Below are positions 1-7,265 of a DNA stretch of 64,000 nt, piece by piece. This stretch comes from Jeotgalibacillus aurantiacus (lineage in GTDB: Bacteria > Bacillota > Bacilli > Bacillales > Jeotgalibacillaceae), in assembly GCF_020595125.1 (NCBI RefSeq), contig NZ_JACNMS010000003.1, forward strand, positions 62,001 through 126,000, read 5' to 3'. The notes beneath the pieces were generated by a model that was not told the origin of the DNA, made no database searches, and worked only from the letters and a program-made list of their open reading frames with translations. A program made the translations under genes and the position numbers. Position 1 is the first letter of the stretch. Each line of letters opens with the position of its first letter.

Positions 1-433
1 GGTTGGTGGGTTCATCGAGCAGAGCGAACCGGTCATTGTCACAGAAAAGAGCGGCCAGCATAACGCGTGTCTGCTCACCACCTGAAAGCTTAGAAAACGG
101 CTCCCAGATAATCGCCTTATTCATCCCGAGCAGCTGACACTCCCGTTCGAGCTTCCACAGTTCAAGAGGCATCACCTCATCAATCGCTGTATACACTGGA
201 AGCTCTGGACTCATGATCGGTAGCGGGAAGTATACAAAGTCAAGATTCGTTACAATTTCCCCTTCATAGTCCAGCTGACCCATCAAAAGCTTAAGCAGCG
301 TCGTCTTTCCGCGTCCATTCCGTCCAATCAGACCAAGCCTCCACGACTCATCCAATGTGAGCGAAACATCATCAAATAGTGGCTGATCAAGTAAATCATA
401 GTTAAATCGTACATTTTTTAATTCAATCGGCAT
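1..433 (-). CDS. ABC-F ATPase, antibiotic-resistance (ARE) type, 5' part only
   Basis: This is the N-terminal ~144 residues of an ABC-F protein; the rest lies beyond the window edge. ABC-F proteins are soluble twin-ATPase proteins that act on the ribosome and often displace drugs from the peptidyl-transferase centre. Visible are Walker A (GRNGRGKTT), the signature LSGGEQTR and Walker B/D-loop LLDEPTN, all in the first ATPase domain. The short distance between Walker A and the signature resembles Lsa/Vga/Msr-like members more than housekeeping ones. The ATG is preceded by GGAGG with 8 nt spacing. The 5' leader holds a short ORF and a terminator, an arrangement known for drug-inducible ABC-F genes. 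Without the inter-domain linker the drug class cannot be inferred. Confidence 0.85.
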   Translation of the reverse strand, partial: MPIELKNVRFNYDLLDQPLFDDVSLTLDESWRLGLIGRNGRGKTTLLKLLMGQLDYEGEIVTNLDFVYFPLPIMSPELPVYTAIDEVMPLELWKLERECQLLGMNKAIIWEPFSKLSGGEQTRVMLAALFCDNDRFALLDEPTN

Positions 434-477
434 ACATAAAACCTCCAGTTAAAGTGAATGGGAGGTACACGCATTTT

Positions 478-510
478 CAAAAAAATCCTCCCGCGCGAAA
501 GCGGAAGGAT
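478..510 (-). terminator. Attenuator terminator in the ABC-F leader
   Basis: Read on the minus strand, a 10-bp GC-rich stem (arms 501-510 and 485-494, one G-U pair) with a six-base loop is followed directly by a run of T. It lies between the promoter/leader peptide and the ABC-F start, so it would abort transcription unless overridden. A further 13-bp pairing is possible between 586-598 and 465-477, flanking the terminator, and could be part of an alternative fold. Confidence 0.8.
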
Positions 511-608
511 AAGTGTATACATAAATAAGCCTTTATCGTTCGTAAAGGAATACATATGGACAGACTGATCCTATTTTTTCTCGTAAAAATGCGTATACAT
601 TTTGACGT

Positions 609-638
609 TTAAAATAGAATTAGTTGCTCATCTGCCAT
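609..638 (-). CDS. Leader peptide MADEQLILF of the ABC-F attenuator
   Basis: A nine-codon ORF (ATG at 638, TAA at 609-611) with a good ribosome binding site (AAGAAGGG, 7 nt spacing) lies between a promoter-like sequence and the attenuator. It is too short to be a functional protein. The position fits a regulatory leader peptide whose translation senses ribosome-targeting drugs, as known for other ABC-F, erm and cat genes. The regulatory role is inferred. Confidence 0.6.
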   Translation of the reverse strand: MADEQLILF

Positions 639-666
639 CCATCATCCCTTCTTGTGAGTTAGGTTT

Positions 667-696
667 AGTATAAGGGAATCGGGTGGTGGAAGGCAA
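667..696 (-). promoter_or_regulatory. Sigma-A-like promoter of the ABC-F leader
   Basis: On the minus strand TTGCCT (696-691) and TATACT (672-667) are separated by 18 nt. Transcription would start about 20 nt before the leader-peptide ribosome binding site. Confidence 0.5.
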
Positions 697-807
697 CGGA
701 TTTATAGTCCCAGCTTGACTACGCGCTCTGCATAAATTTTAATGTGAATGTAAGGCTTTCTTTTTGTGAAATGGTTCATTTACATAGAGCAGGGAGCTGA
801 ATGTTGA

Positions 808-1464
808 GTGGGTAAAGATGTGAGGGAGCAGATTAGAAATAGCAAAACGCTTTTGGGGCCGTTTCCTGAATTTAAAGTGGAGCAAAGTCCGGCGTCACCA
901 ATGGATCTGTTTTTGGAATGGTTTCAGGTAGCGCTTGATTATCATGTTCATGAGCCTCATGCGATGACGCTTTCCACTGTGGATGCGGATGGAAGGCCGG
1001 ATGCGAGAGTACTGAGCCTGAAGGACACGGATGAAGAAAGCTGGTATTTTGCCACCGGTACCGGAAGTGAAAAAGGGAGGCAGCTGGACGGGAATCCGGC
1101 AGTCTGCTTAAGTTTTTACTGGTCGGAGGTTGGCCGGCAAATCAGAATCCGCGGACAGGCCGTAAAGATGAATGAAGAATTCAATGCGCGGGACTTTTTA
1201 AAAAGAGGAAAAATGGCGCGTGCCATTGCTCTGACGGGGAATCAAAGTAAGTTGATTGATAGTCAAAGTGCCTTTGAGGGAGAATTGAATCGTCAATTAT
1301 TAAACCTTGAAAAAGATCCTGCTATTATCGCTAAGGATTGGACCGTCTACCGGGTGCAAGTCAGTGAAGTGGAATTCTGGCAGGCAGACGAAGAAAGGCT
1401 GCACATCAGATTGAAATATTTTTTACAGAATGGCCAGTGGGTGAAGAAGCGGCTGGCACCTTGA
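808..1464 (+). CDS. pdxH: Pyridoxamine 5'-phosphate oxidase family protein (PdxH-like)
   Basis: At 218 residues this is the usual length of PdxH, the FMN enzyme that oxidises PNP/PMP to PLP. The N-terminal split-barrel flavin domain includes the stretch around RVLSLK and SEKGRQL. The C-terminal region has the family dimerisation features EFWQ, RLH and the terminal RLAP. The start is GTG, the first codon after an in-frame stop, with AGGGAG about 11 nt upstream. Many Bacillales make PLP only by PdxST, so this may be a salvage enzyme or a related oxidase. It stands alone, facing away from the ABC-F gene and followed by a long perfect hairpin. Confidence 0.8.
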   Translation: MGKDVREQIRNSKTLLGPFPEFKVEQSPASPMDLFLEWFQVALDYHVHEPHAMTLSTVDADGRPDARVLSLKDTDEESWYFATGTGSEKGRQLDGNPAVCLSFYWSEVGRQIRIRGQAVKMNEEFNARDFLKRGKMARAIALTGNQSKLIDSQSAFEGELNRQLLNLEKDPAIIAKDWTVYRVQVSEVEFWQADEERLHIRLKYFLQNGQWVKKRLAP

Positions 1465-1475
1465 CTGAATCATGG

Positions 1476-1526
1476 GGACGTATATCCTGAATCATTTGAT
1501 TAACGAATGATTCAGGATATACGTCC
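1476..1526. repeat. 21-bp perfect inverted repeat (GGACGTATAT hairpin family)
   Basis: Arms 1476-1496 and 1506-1526 are perfectly complementary with a 9-nt loop, between two convergent genes. Related hairpins beginning with the same word occur at 23566-23618, 23875-23925 and 44060-44106. On the plus strand it is followed by a T-rich stretch, so it may terminate both genes. The recurrence suggests a REP-like repeat rather than a private terminator. Confidence 0.8.
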
Positions 1527-1531
1527 TTCTT

Positions 1532-1759
1532 TTACCTTCCAAAAAAATGCGCCAGCACTGGCAATACGAGTAAAACAATCAGACTTTGAAAAAAGGTCAC
1601 AATGATATCCTTTTTCCAGCTGTTTTTACCCGGGTACCAATAAACAATTCGCTGAAATGCAAAAAATACTCCCCACCAAATAACCAATGTTAAAAGTGCT
1701 GAACCAATGCTTCCGTACATTTCGCTATACAATAAAAACCCTCCTGATCTACTGAACAT
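1532..1759 (-). CDS. Small two-TM membrane protein, unknown
   Basis: A 75-residue protein with two hydrophobic segments (about residues 18-36 and 51-71) separated by a short basic loop. I do not recognise a family. It lies between two inverted repeats and ends a few bases from the 1476-1526 hairpin. The ATG choice is uncertain; a later in-frame ATG at residue 14 would remove only the N-terminal tail. Confidence 0.45.
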   Translation of the reverse strand: MFSRSGGFLLYSEMYGSIGSALLTLVIWWGVFFAFQRIVYWYPGKNSWKKDIIVTFFQSLIVLLVLPVLAHFFGR

Positions 1760-1782
1760 ACTTGTTAAAATATATTAAAAGA

Positions 1783-1813
1783 GGGGACACAGCATTACTG
1801 ATCCAGTGTCCCC
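1783..1813. terminator. Inverted repeat GGGGACAC/GTGTCCCC
   Basis: Arms 1783-1790 and 1806-1813 form an 8-bp stem just past the stop of the Ltp-repeat gene on the minus strand. It may act as its terminator, although no long T run follows. Confidence 0.5.
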
Positions 1814-1819
1814 AGGTTG

Positions 1820-2764
1820 TTAAAACAACCCTACCGTATCCACAGCGTATGTGGCATCTTTCAGACTGAATCCTTCAAAGACCAGTTGATCAATTAATCC
1901 GGCTCTTGAGAAAGCGGTGTAGTCCAGATAGTTTTGCGCCATGGCGACTGCCTGTTCTCTCCAATCCACGCTAATGCTTTCTACACCATATGTGGCGTCA
2001 GCCTGATCGAATCCTTCAAAAATGAGCTGGTCAATTAGCCCGATTTTAGAGAAAGCAGTGTAATCGAGGTAACTTTGTGCCATTAAAATTGCCTGTCCAG
2101 GCCAGTCGACACTGATGTTTTCTACAGCGTATGTAGCATCAGCGTTATCTAAGCCTTCAAATTCCAACTGTTCAATTAATCCGGTTTTTGAAAAAGCGGT
2201 GTAAGCGAGATAGCTTTCCGCCATGCTTACAGCCTGTTGCTGAGAAGCTGTTGCAGCATTTTCAGCTGCCAGTTTTTCAGCTTCTTCAGCTGCCAGGCGT
2301 TCGGCTTCCTCAGCAGCTAGTCTCTCGGCTTCCTCTTCCGCCTCACGTTCCGCTTCTTCGGCGGCTAATCTCTCTGCTTCTTCCTGAGCCAGACGTTCAG
2401 CCTCTTCTTCAGCTAACCTCTCAGCCTCTTCCATTGATGCTTTTTCAGCTTCCTCTTCTGCTATACGTTCGGCTTCTTCAGCCTCAGCCTGTTTTTCCGC
2501 TTCCTGATCTTCTTCATCAGCTAATCGTTGTGCTTCTTCTTCAGCGGCAGCTTCTTCAATTCCAGCAACATCTTCTTCAGCAGGTTCAACGGTTACTCCA
2601 AACAAAACAAAAAATATGAGCATAGAAGATCCAAAATAAAAAAGGACTTTTTTTCTGCTCCTCTCACCACTTGGCACCCATTTCAAAACAAGTCCAGGCT
2701 TCACCAGACCAACTATTAACGCCAGCATAGACACAAGCAGCAACAATGCAAATAAATCATCCAT
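1820..2764 (-). CDS. Membrane-anchored protein with Glu/Ala coiled coil and three Ltp repeats
   Basis: A 314-residue protein. Two hydrophobic segments occupy residues ~4-24 and ~40-58. They are followed by a highly repetitive Glu/Ala/Arg/Leu segment (~62-172, recurring EEAERLA) that should be a long coiled coil or single alpha helix. Three repeats of ~47 residues then end the protein, each with a (M)AxxYLxYTAFSxxGLIxQL core followed by the word DATYAV or DATYGV. These match the Ltp (host cell surface-exposed lipoprotein) family, named after a phage TP-J34 lipoprotein that blocks phage DNA injection. In chromosomal proteins the repeats are usually of unknown function. The ATG has GGAGGA nearby. 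A phage-exclusion or envelope role is only a possibility. Confidence 0.8.
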   Translation of the reverse strand: MDDLFALLLLVSMLALIVGLVKPGLVLKWVPSGERSRKKVLFYFGSSMLIFFVLFGVTVEPAEEDVAGIEEAAAEEEAQRLADEEDQEAEKQAEAEEAERIAEEEAEKASMEEAERLAEEEAERLAQEEAERLAAEEAEREAEEEAERLAAEEAERLAAEEAEKLAAENAATASQQQAVSMAESYLAYTAFSKTGLIEQLEFEGLDNADATYAVENISVDWPGQAILMAQSYLDYTAFSKIGLIDQLIFEGFDQADATYGVESISVDWREQAVAMAQNYLDYTAFSRAGLIDQLVFEGFSLKDATYAVDTVGLF

Positions 2765-3123
2765 GTCAGTTCCTCCTTTTGATGTATTTCATAGAAACCA
2801 GGAAAGGTTTCTATTATTCCTAACATCAAAAACTGAACGGTCGCAACGCTTCTATGTTTATTAATCATTCTCTGCAAGGTGTCTATTGGCTATTATGTAA
2901 AATTAAATACTGAATATTTTGACTTATTTATATTGTAAAGGTTACCTATTTTAAACACAAATGGTTTTAGGAATATTTTCAAAAAAATAAAGAGGTGCTA
3001 CAGTAGATCAGTGTAGACTTGAGGTCTGTACCTGAGATCTTAAAATATTTCCAATAATTAAAGCTAAAATAAAGATTAAATTGTCTAATAAGCGTAAGGC
3101 AAATTAAAAAGGGGTGATTTCAG
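2765..3123. other. Intergenic region upstream of two divergent genes
   Basis: About 360 AT-rich bases hold the upstream regions of the Ltp-repeat gene (minus) and the first ECF sigma gene (plus). Apart from one degenerate GTAGACTTGAGGTCTG repeat copy at 3009-3040, no clear promoter or RNA gene was found. Confidence 0.5.
3009..3040. repeat. REP-like GTAGAC/GGTCTG element (degenerate)
   Basis: Begins GTGTAGACTTGAGGTCTG and ends in GAGATCT instead of the usual GTCTAC arm. A nearly identical half-copy lies at 4407-4440, so these two share a common variant. Confidence 0.6.
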
Positions 3124-3645
3124 ATTATAAAGCTGGTTATAAAGGCTAAAAAGGGTGACGATAAAGCCTTCTTAAAGTTATTTCAGGAATATGAGAAAGA
3201 GATTTACCGGATCGCTTATATTTATGTGAAAAATGAAAATGATGCGTTGGATGTTGTTCAGGAAGTAGCTTATCGTTCTTTTAAAAAGATTGATACTTTG
3301 AAGAATCCGGAGTTTTTTAAGACCTGGTTATTAAAGATTGCGATTACCTGTTCAATTGATCTCGTTAGAAAAAATAAAAGGGTAGTTCAACTTAATCCAC
3401 AGTATGAAGAGACGTTACAAGATACTGGTGTAAACGACATTAGTCTTTCCATTACATTGCAGTACATGATTGATCAATTAAATGAAGATGAAAAAAGCAT
3501 GGTGATTTTAAGATATTACGAAGGTTATTCGTTTAAAGAAATAGCTGACTTGCTGGATATACCCTTAGGAACGGCAAAAACGATCTTTTATCGTGCGATC
3601 AGAAAACTTCGACATGATTTCAAAGAGGGGGATTTGTGTGAATAA
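3124..3645 (+). CDS. ECF sigma factor (copy 1), apparent AUU start
   Basis: A 173-residue ECF sigma factor: region 2 carries NENDALDVVQEVAYRSFKKI and the C-terminal region 4 helix-turn-helix is ...SFKEIADLLDIPLGTAKTIFYRAIRKLR. Homology to typical SigV-like proteins continues upstream of the first GTG (3226). The frame is open back to a TGA at 3115-3117. The only well-placed start after the strong ribosome binding site (AAAGGGG, 3108-3114) is ATT at 3124, or possibly ATA at 3127. Starting at 3226 would remove about 34 residues, including the start of region 2. It overlaps its anti-sigma gene by 8 nt. Confidence 0.85.
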   Translation: MIKLVIKAKKGDDKAFLKLFQEYEKEIYRIAYIYVKNENDALDVVQEVAYRSFKKIDTLKNPEFFKTWLLKIAITCSIDLVRKNKRVVQLNPQYEETLQDTGVNDISLSITLQYMIDQLNEDEKSMVILRYYEGYSFKEIADLLDIPLGTAKTIFYRAIRKLRHDFKEGDLCE

Positions 3646-4375
3646 CATAAAAGAAGAAATAGAAAAAATTAAGATTCCTGATCATCTGCATGAAAGATCA
3701 AAAATGGGTGTGAGAAAGGCCAGATCAGAGAAGCGGAAATTAAAATTTAGAAATCCATGGGTTGCCGCTATGACCCTATCTATATTGGGATTGGGGTTCA
3801 TTTTCTCTCCTTCTGGGCAGGCAACGTTTCAAGGGTTATTTCAAGTTTCAACTTTTGAAGAGCGGGCGAATGTAAAGGAAATGTCATTCGGATACGAAGT
3901 TAGTAATGTTTCAATCTATGATGAAGCTGTGTTTACCTCGTTATCTGAAGTAGAAAAGGCATTCGATGTTTCAGTGCCATTTCCAGAAAAATTTATAGAA
4001 GTTGAAGCAATAAGCAATACTGAACTTTTTAAATATAATGCTTTTGTAGACCAAGCTAATCATTTTTCCGGGCTTTCATACAACCTGTCTACTCAAGATA
4101 GAAATTATGATTTGTTTGTTACTAATAACCCTGAATCACAGGTAAACTTCTCCGCAGAAACAGCTGATGGGACAGCAATTGATAGAGATGTTGATATCAA
4201 TGGTATAAAAGGTAAAATCTTAGGTACTAGTGAACCAGATAGCTTTGCGTTATATATTGAAAAAGACAGCTGGACATTAGTCGTAATGAGTACAGGTCGA
4301 GGAGAAAGTGCAGAGAATGAACCTGATATAATTGAAGCCGAGATGATTCAAATAGCTGAGAGTATCAAATGGTAA
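3638..4375 (+). CDS. Anti-sigma factor-like one-TM protein, partner of sigma copy 1
   Basis: A 245-residue protein starting at GTG 3638, preceded by AGAGGGGG with ~7 nt spacing and overlapping the sigma stop. It has a cytoplasmic N-terminus of ~38 residues, one TM segment (~40-60), and an extracellular domain resembling the DUF4367-type domains found on anti-sigma proteins. The tight overlap with an ECF sigma gene is the main evidence that it holds that sigma at the membrane. The inducing signal cannot be read. Confidence 0.75.
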   Translation: MNNIKEEIEKIKIPDHLHERSKMGVRKARSEKRKLKFRNPWVAAMTLSILGLGFIFSPSGQATFQGLFQVSTFEERANVKEMSFGYEVSNVSIYDEAVFTSLSEVEKAFDVSVPFPEKFIEVEAISNTELFKYNAFVDQANHFSGLSYNLSTQDRNYDLFVTNNPESQVNFSAETADGTAIDRDVDINGIKGKILGTSEPDSFALYIEKDSWTLVVMSTGRGESAENEPDIIEAEMIQIAESIKW

Positions 4376-4406
4376 CTGACATAGAAAAATACGAATTATT
4401 TAAAAG

Positions 4407-4440
4407 GTAGAGTTTTGGGGTCTGTTCCTGAGATCTAACG
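4407..4440. repeat. REP-like half element
   Basis: Contains GTAGAG, GGGGTCTG and GAGATCT. It matches the variant at 3009-3040 and directly precedes the full copy at 4445-4484. Confidence 0.55.
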
Positions 4441-4444
4441 TGGG

Positions 4445-4491
4445 CCAGTGTAGACTTGAGGTCTGTTCCTAAAGTCTACACTGGTCTACTT
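4445..4491 (+). terminator. REP-like element forming a 13-bp hairpin plus T run
   Basis: Arms 4445-4457 (CCAGTGTAGACTT) and 4472-4484 are perfectly complementary around a GAGGTCTG core. A run of T follows at 4490, so this copy can act as the terminator of the sigma/anti-sigma operon. Confidence 0.75.
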
Positions 4492-4503
4492 TTTTATAAT
4501 CAC

Positions 4504-4530
4504 AAAAACTTTCCAGCCCCTGGCGTCGTC
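4504..4530 (+). promoter_or_regulatory. Candidate ECF-type promoter
   Basis: AAAAAC (4504-4509), 17 nt, then CGTC (4527-4530) resembles the ECF pattern TGAAAC-N16/17-CGTC. It lies just upstream of the sigma gene at 4556, consistent with autoregulation. The -35 lacks the usual G, so this is weaker than the one at 14639. Confidence 0.4.
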
Positions 4531-4555
4531 TATTATGTGGAAGGGGGGTTCTGAG

Positions 4556-5089
4556 GTGGATGAGTTGATGGTTGAGGTGTTTGAGATAGAGGATAAGGAA
4601 ATTTTGATGGATGAGCTGATGCAGCGGTATGGGCAGGATATTTTGCAGCTTGTGTATTCGTACGTTGGTAACACAGAGCTTGCGGAGGATTTAACTCAGG
4701 ATATTTTTGTGAAATGCTATCAGTCACTTCATACATATAAAGGGAAAGCGCAGCTGAGAACGTGGCTGTGGCGCATTGCGATTAATCATTGTAAGGATTA
4801 TCTAAAAAGCTGGTACAACAATAAGGTGATTGTATCAGAGAGCGAACCTGCATTTACGGGTGAGCGGCAAGAAGGTATCGAACAGGCTGTGATTCAACAT
4901 GAAGAGGATCAACGGCTGGCATCCGCTGTCATGGAGCTGCCGGTTAAATATCGGGAAGTGATTTATCTCTTTTATTTTGAAGAGCGGCCCATAAAGGAGA
5001 TCGCGACCGTCATTGATGTAAAGGAAAACACGGTTAAAACAAGACTCAGAAGAGCCAAGGAACTTCTGAAGGAAGAATTGGAGGAATGA
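4556..5089 (+). CDS. ECF sigma factor (copy 2), head of a sigma-PadR-FtsW operon
   Basis: A 177-residue ECF sigma factor from GTG 4556, which follows AAGGGGGG with ~7 nt spacing; an in-frame ATG at 4535 has no ribosome binding site. Region 2 shows AEDLTQDIFVKCYQSLHTYKGKAQLRTWLWRIAIN and region 4 shows VKYREVIYLFYFEERPIKEIATVI...NTVKTRLRRAKELLKEEL. The stop is 4 nt before the PadR-like gene. No classical anti-sigma gene follows, so control may run through the next two proteins. Confidence 0.9.
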   Translation: MDELMVEVFEIEDKEILMDELMQRYGQDILQLVYSYVGNTELAEDLTQDIFVKCYQSLHTYKGKAQLRTWLWRIAINHCKDYLKSWYNNKVIVSESEPAFTGERQEGIEQAVIQHEEDQRLASAVMELPVKYREVIYLFYFEERPIKEIATVIDVKENTVKTRLRRAKELLKEELEE

Positions 5090-5093
5090 TCAA

Positions 5094-5501
5094 ATGGAGG
5101 ATCGGTTAAAAAAACTGCGCCACTCAATGAACCAAACGACCTTTAAGCATTTGAATTTTTCTGACCAGCACCGAAAACAGGTTCATCAAAAAATCAGTCA
5201 GTCCAGTGAAAGGGAGGAGGATCTTCTGCTGGCCGTCCTTCAGCTGCTCAGCTCAGAGAAAACAGGCTTTGAACTGTCACAGCTCCTGCGTGGAAGAGGG
5301 GTCCAGCGTTTTGATGGAAATGAAGGCTCGTTATACACGATGCTTCATCGTCTCGAACAAAAGCAGCTGATTCAATCAGGCTGGGATCAAGAAGGCGCGA
5401 AATATTATCAGCTAAATGATAGAGGAAGAAAAATCTTACGTAAGGCTGAAAAACCTTCTGCGAAGACATCTTTCGATTTAAAAGAACTCATACAGGAGTG
5501 A
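5094..5501 (+). CDS. PadR-like winged-helix regulator
   Basis: A 135-residue protein. Residues ~40-120 look like a PadR winged helix (GFELSQLL, SLYTMLHRLEQKQLI, YYQLNDRGRKIL). The N-terminal ~35 residues are extra. PadR-like genes next to genes for HAAS-domain membrane proteins are common in Bacillales; the HAAS-like prefix of the next gene fits that. It sits between a sigma factor gene and that membrane gene with only a few bases between, so the three are one operon. Confidence 0.75.
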   Translation: MEDRLKKLRHSMNQTTFKHLNFSDQHRKQVHQKISQSSEREEDLLLAVLQLLSSEKTGFELSQLLRGRGVQRFDGNEGSLYTMLHRLEQKQLIQSGWDQEGAKYYQLNDRGRKILRKAEKPSAKTSFDLKELIQE

Positions 5502-5508
5502 GACGAAT

Positions 5509-6837
5509 TTGAAAAACAAAGGGGATCATTTTTTAAAAGAAGTGACGCATCATATAAAATCCAGGGAAGCCAGAGAATTCGTCACAGCGGAACTGACCTA
5601 CCATTTAAAAAATGCAAAAAGCATGTGGGTGCAAAAGGGAATGAGTGAGGAAGCGGCAGAAGGTAAGGCGGTTGACGAAATGGGTAGTCCGGTCAAACTG
5701 GGACAGGAGCTGAACAGGCTGCATAAGCCGAAGGTGGATTGGGTTCTGATTGGTTTGTTGGTGGTTGCGATGGGAATTGGTTTTGTGCCGGTCGTTTCTT
5801 TAGGGTATACAGAAGCATTTTTGGTTGATAAGTTCATTATTGTTATGCTTGGGATTGCAGCAGCGGTTGGCATGATGCTGTTTGATTACCGGAAACTTGA
5901 GAAGTTTGGCTGGGTGTTTTATTTTTTTGGGATAGGGCTTTTGTTGATATTTCTGCTGCTGAGTTACATTCCAATGGAAGCGATCAATGGACAGGCGACT
6001 GTATTTTTGGGTGAGATGACAATTGAAGGTGCGATGGCTGTCCCGTTCTTTTATCTCAGCTGGGTCTTTTTTGAAGGTTTGCTGGCTCTGCCATTTTTCT
6101 TTATTGCATGGGCATCATTCCTGAATAACAAAAGAATGAAGGTTTGGCAAATCTGCGTATTATTTTTATTCTCATCGTGCTTGTTTTTTTTCATTTCCAG
6201 CCTATCAGTGTCATTTATTTATACCGCAATGGTGTTTGTCATGCTCTGGTGGAGTCAGTTTAGAAAGAAGACAGTGTTGGCAATGACTGTTGTACCTTTA
6301 GGTTTATTGTTTATTGGAGGAGTATTCTTCTGGTTTTCAGCTGAAGAATACCAGCGGACCAGACTCTCGGGCTTTCTGAACCCGGAGGCAAATGCAGAAG
6401 GATCGGGTTATTTATATTTGAAATTAGAAGAGTTATTGTTGTCAGCTAAATGGTTTGGCGGCGTGGAGAATTATCAATTTATCCCCGCAGCACATACAGA
6501 TTATGTGTTTGTGAGCATGACGTATCATTTCGGCTATGTGTTTGCGTTCTTCATCGTACTCGTGCTGGCACTTTTTGCAGCTAGAATACTGATGGTTTCG
6601 CGCGGCATTAAACAATCATTCGGCACCCTGCTTCTCGCAGGCGGACTGGCGCTTTTTATCGTACCGTTCATCTATAACATCGCCATGATCCTGGGGCTGT
6701 TGCCGCTCACATCCATCTCCCTTCCATTCATTAGTTATGGTGTAATGCCAACCGTTCTAAATGCTTTTGTAATGGGGGTTGTGTTGAGTGTGTATCGGAG
6801 GAAGAGTTTGGTTGGAGCAGGGCTGAGAGCAACGTAG
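5509..6837 (+). CDS. HAAS-like prefix fused to an FtsW/RodA/SpoVE-like membrane protein
   Basis: A 442-residue protein. Residues 1-75 are soluble and end in a HAAS-like helix set (AVDEMGSPVKLGQELNRLHKPK). About ten TM segments follow. The last third has the SEDS (shape, elongation, division, sporulation) signature region LLPLTSISLPFISYG. SEDS proteins are peptidoglycan glycosyltransferases, so an envelope-related role under the upstream sigma factor is plausible. The start is TTG 5509 behind CAGGAG with ~8 nt spacing. I could not confirm the catalytic aspartate of RodA by eye, so enzymatic activity is not assured. Confidence 0.75.
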   Translation: MKNKGDHFLKEVTHHIKSREAREFVTAELTYHLKNAKSMWVQKGMSEEAAEGKAVDEMGSPVKLGQELNRLHKPKVDWVLIGLLVVAMGIGFVPVVSLGYTEAFLVDKFIIVMLGIAAAVGMMLFDYRKLEKFGWVFYFFGIGLLLIFLLLSYIPMEAINGQATVFLGEMTIEGAMAVPFFYLSWVFFEGLLALPFFFIAWASFLNNKRMKVWQICVLFLFSSCLFFFISSLSVSFIYTAMVFVMLWWSQFRKKTVLAMTVVPLGLLFIGGVFFWFSAEEYQRTRLSGFLNPEANAEGSGYLYLKLEELLLSAKWFGGVENYQFIPAAHTDYVFVSMTYHFGYVFAFFIVLVLALFAARILMVSRGIKQSFGTLLLAGGLALFIVPFIYNIAMILGLLPLTSISLPFISYGVMPTVLNAFVMGVVLSVYRRKSLVGAGLRAT

Positions 6838-6869
6838 AGTTGATGTCTGTCCATGAAGTCTGCATTGAG
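6834..6869. repeat. REP-like element (degenerate)
   Basis: GTAGAG...GTCTG...GTCTGC arrangement overlapping the stop of the FtsW/RodA-like gene. Confidence 0.5.
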
Positions 6870-6880
6870 TTTACAATCCA

Positions 6881-6917
6881 AAGATCCCGATGAGTAATTG
6901 CTACTCATCGGGATCTT
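6881..6917 (+). terminator. 16-bp hairpin terminator
   Basis: Perfect arms 6881-6896 and 6902-6917 with a 5-nt loop, followed by T-rich sequence, downstream of the sigma-PadR-FtsW operon. Confidence 0.75.
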
Positions 6918-6925
6918 ATTCGTTT

Positions 6926-6959
6926 GTAGTGTCGGGGTCTGTTCTTAAAGTCTACGCTT
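6926..6959. repeat. REP-like element
   Basis: GTAGTG...GGGGTCTG...AAAGTCTACGCTT. The rest of 6960-7265 is AT-rich and shows no gene. A TGAAAC at 7214 with CGTT 13 nt later is ECF-promoter-like but too closely spaced to call. Confidence 0.55.
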
Positions 6960-7265
6960 CATTTTGTATTCACGTTTAATTGATTCGGTGCCATCACAGA
7001 TATATAGTTGATAAATAGTTTGACTGTTTTTCTTCATTTACTAAAGCCTGCACAGGTCATTTCCTCTACAAATATATCTCCATATATATTGTAATTTTTG
7101 ATATATAATTATTTTTATATCTGCATTTTACTATTTTTTGAAAATAATGACACGCAGAGTAGTAGACTTATTTTCAATGAGAAAACGAATAGATTTGTCC
7201 ATATTTTAATTTTATGAAACGTTTTCCTGCTGACGTTACTCTAATAGTCAAAGGAGTTGAGCCTA

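Noticed and set aside
2188-2619. 143-codon plus-strand reading rich in Leu/Pro/Gln
   Set aside because: It is the antisense of the Glu/Ala coiled-coil repeat of the Ltp protein gene; repetitive DNA keeps the opposite strand open.
7214-7240. TGAAAC-N13-CGTT upstream of sigma copy 3 as an ECF promoter
   Set aside because: Spacing is 3-4 nt too short compared with the good example at 14639, so not called as a feature.
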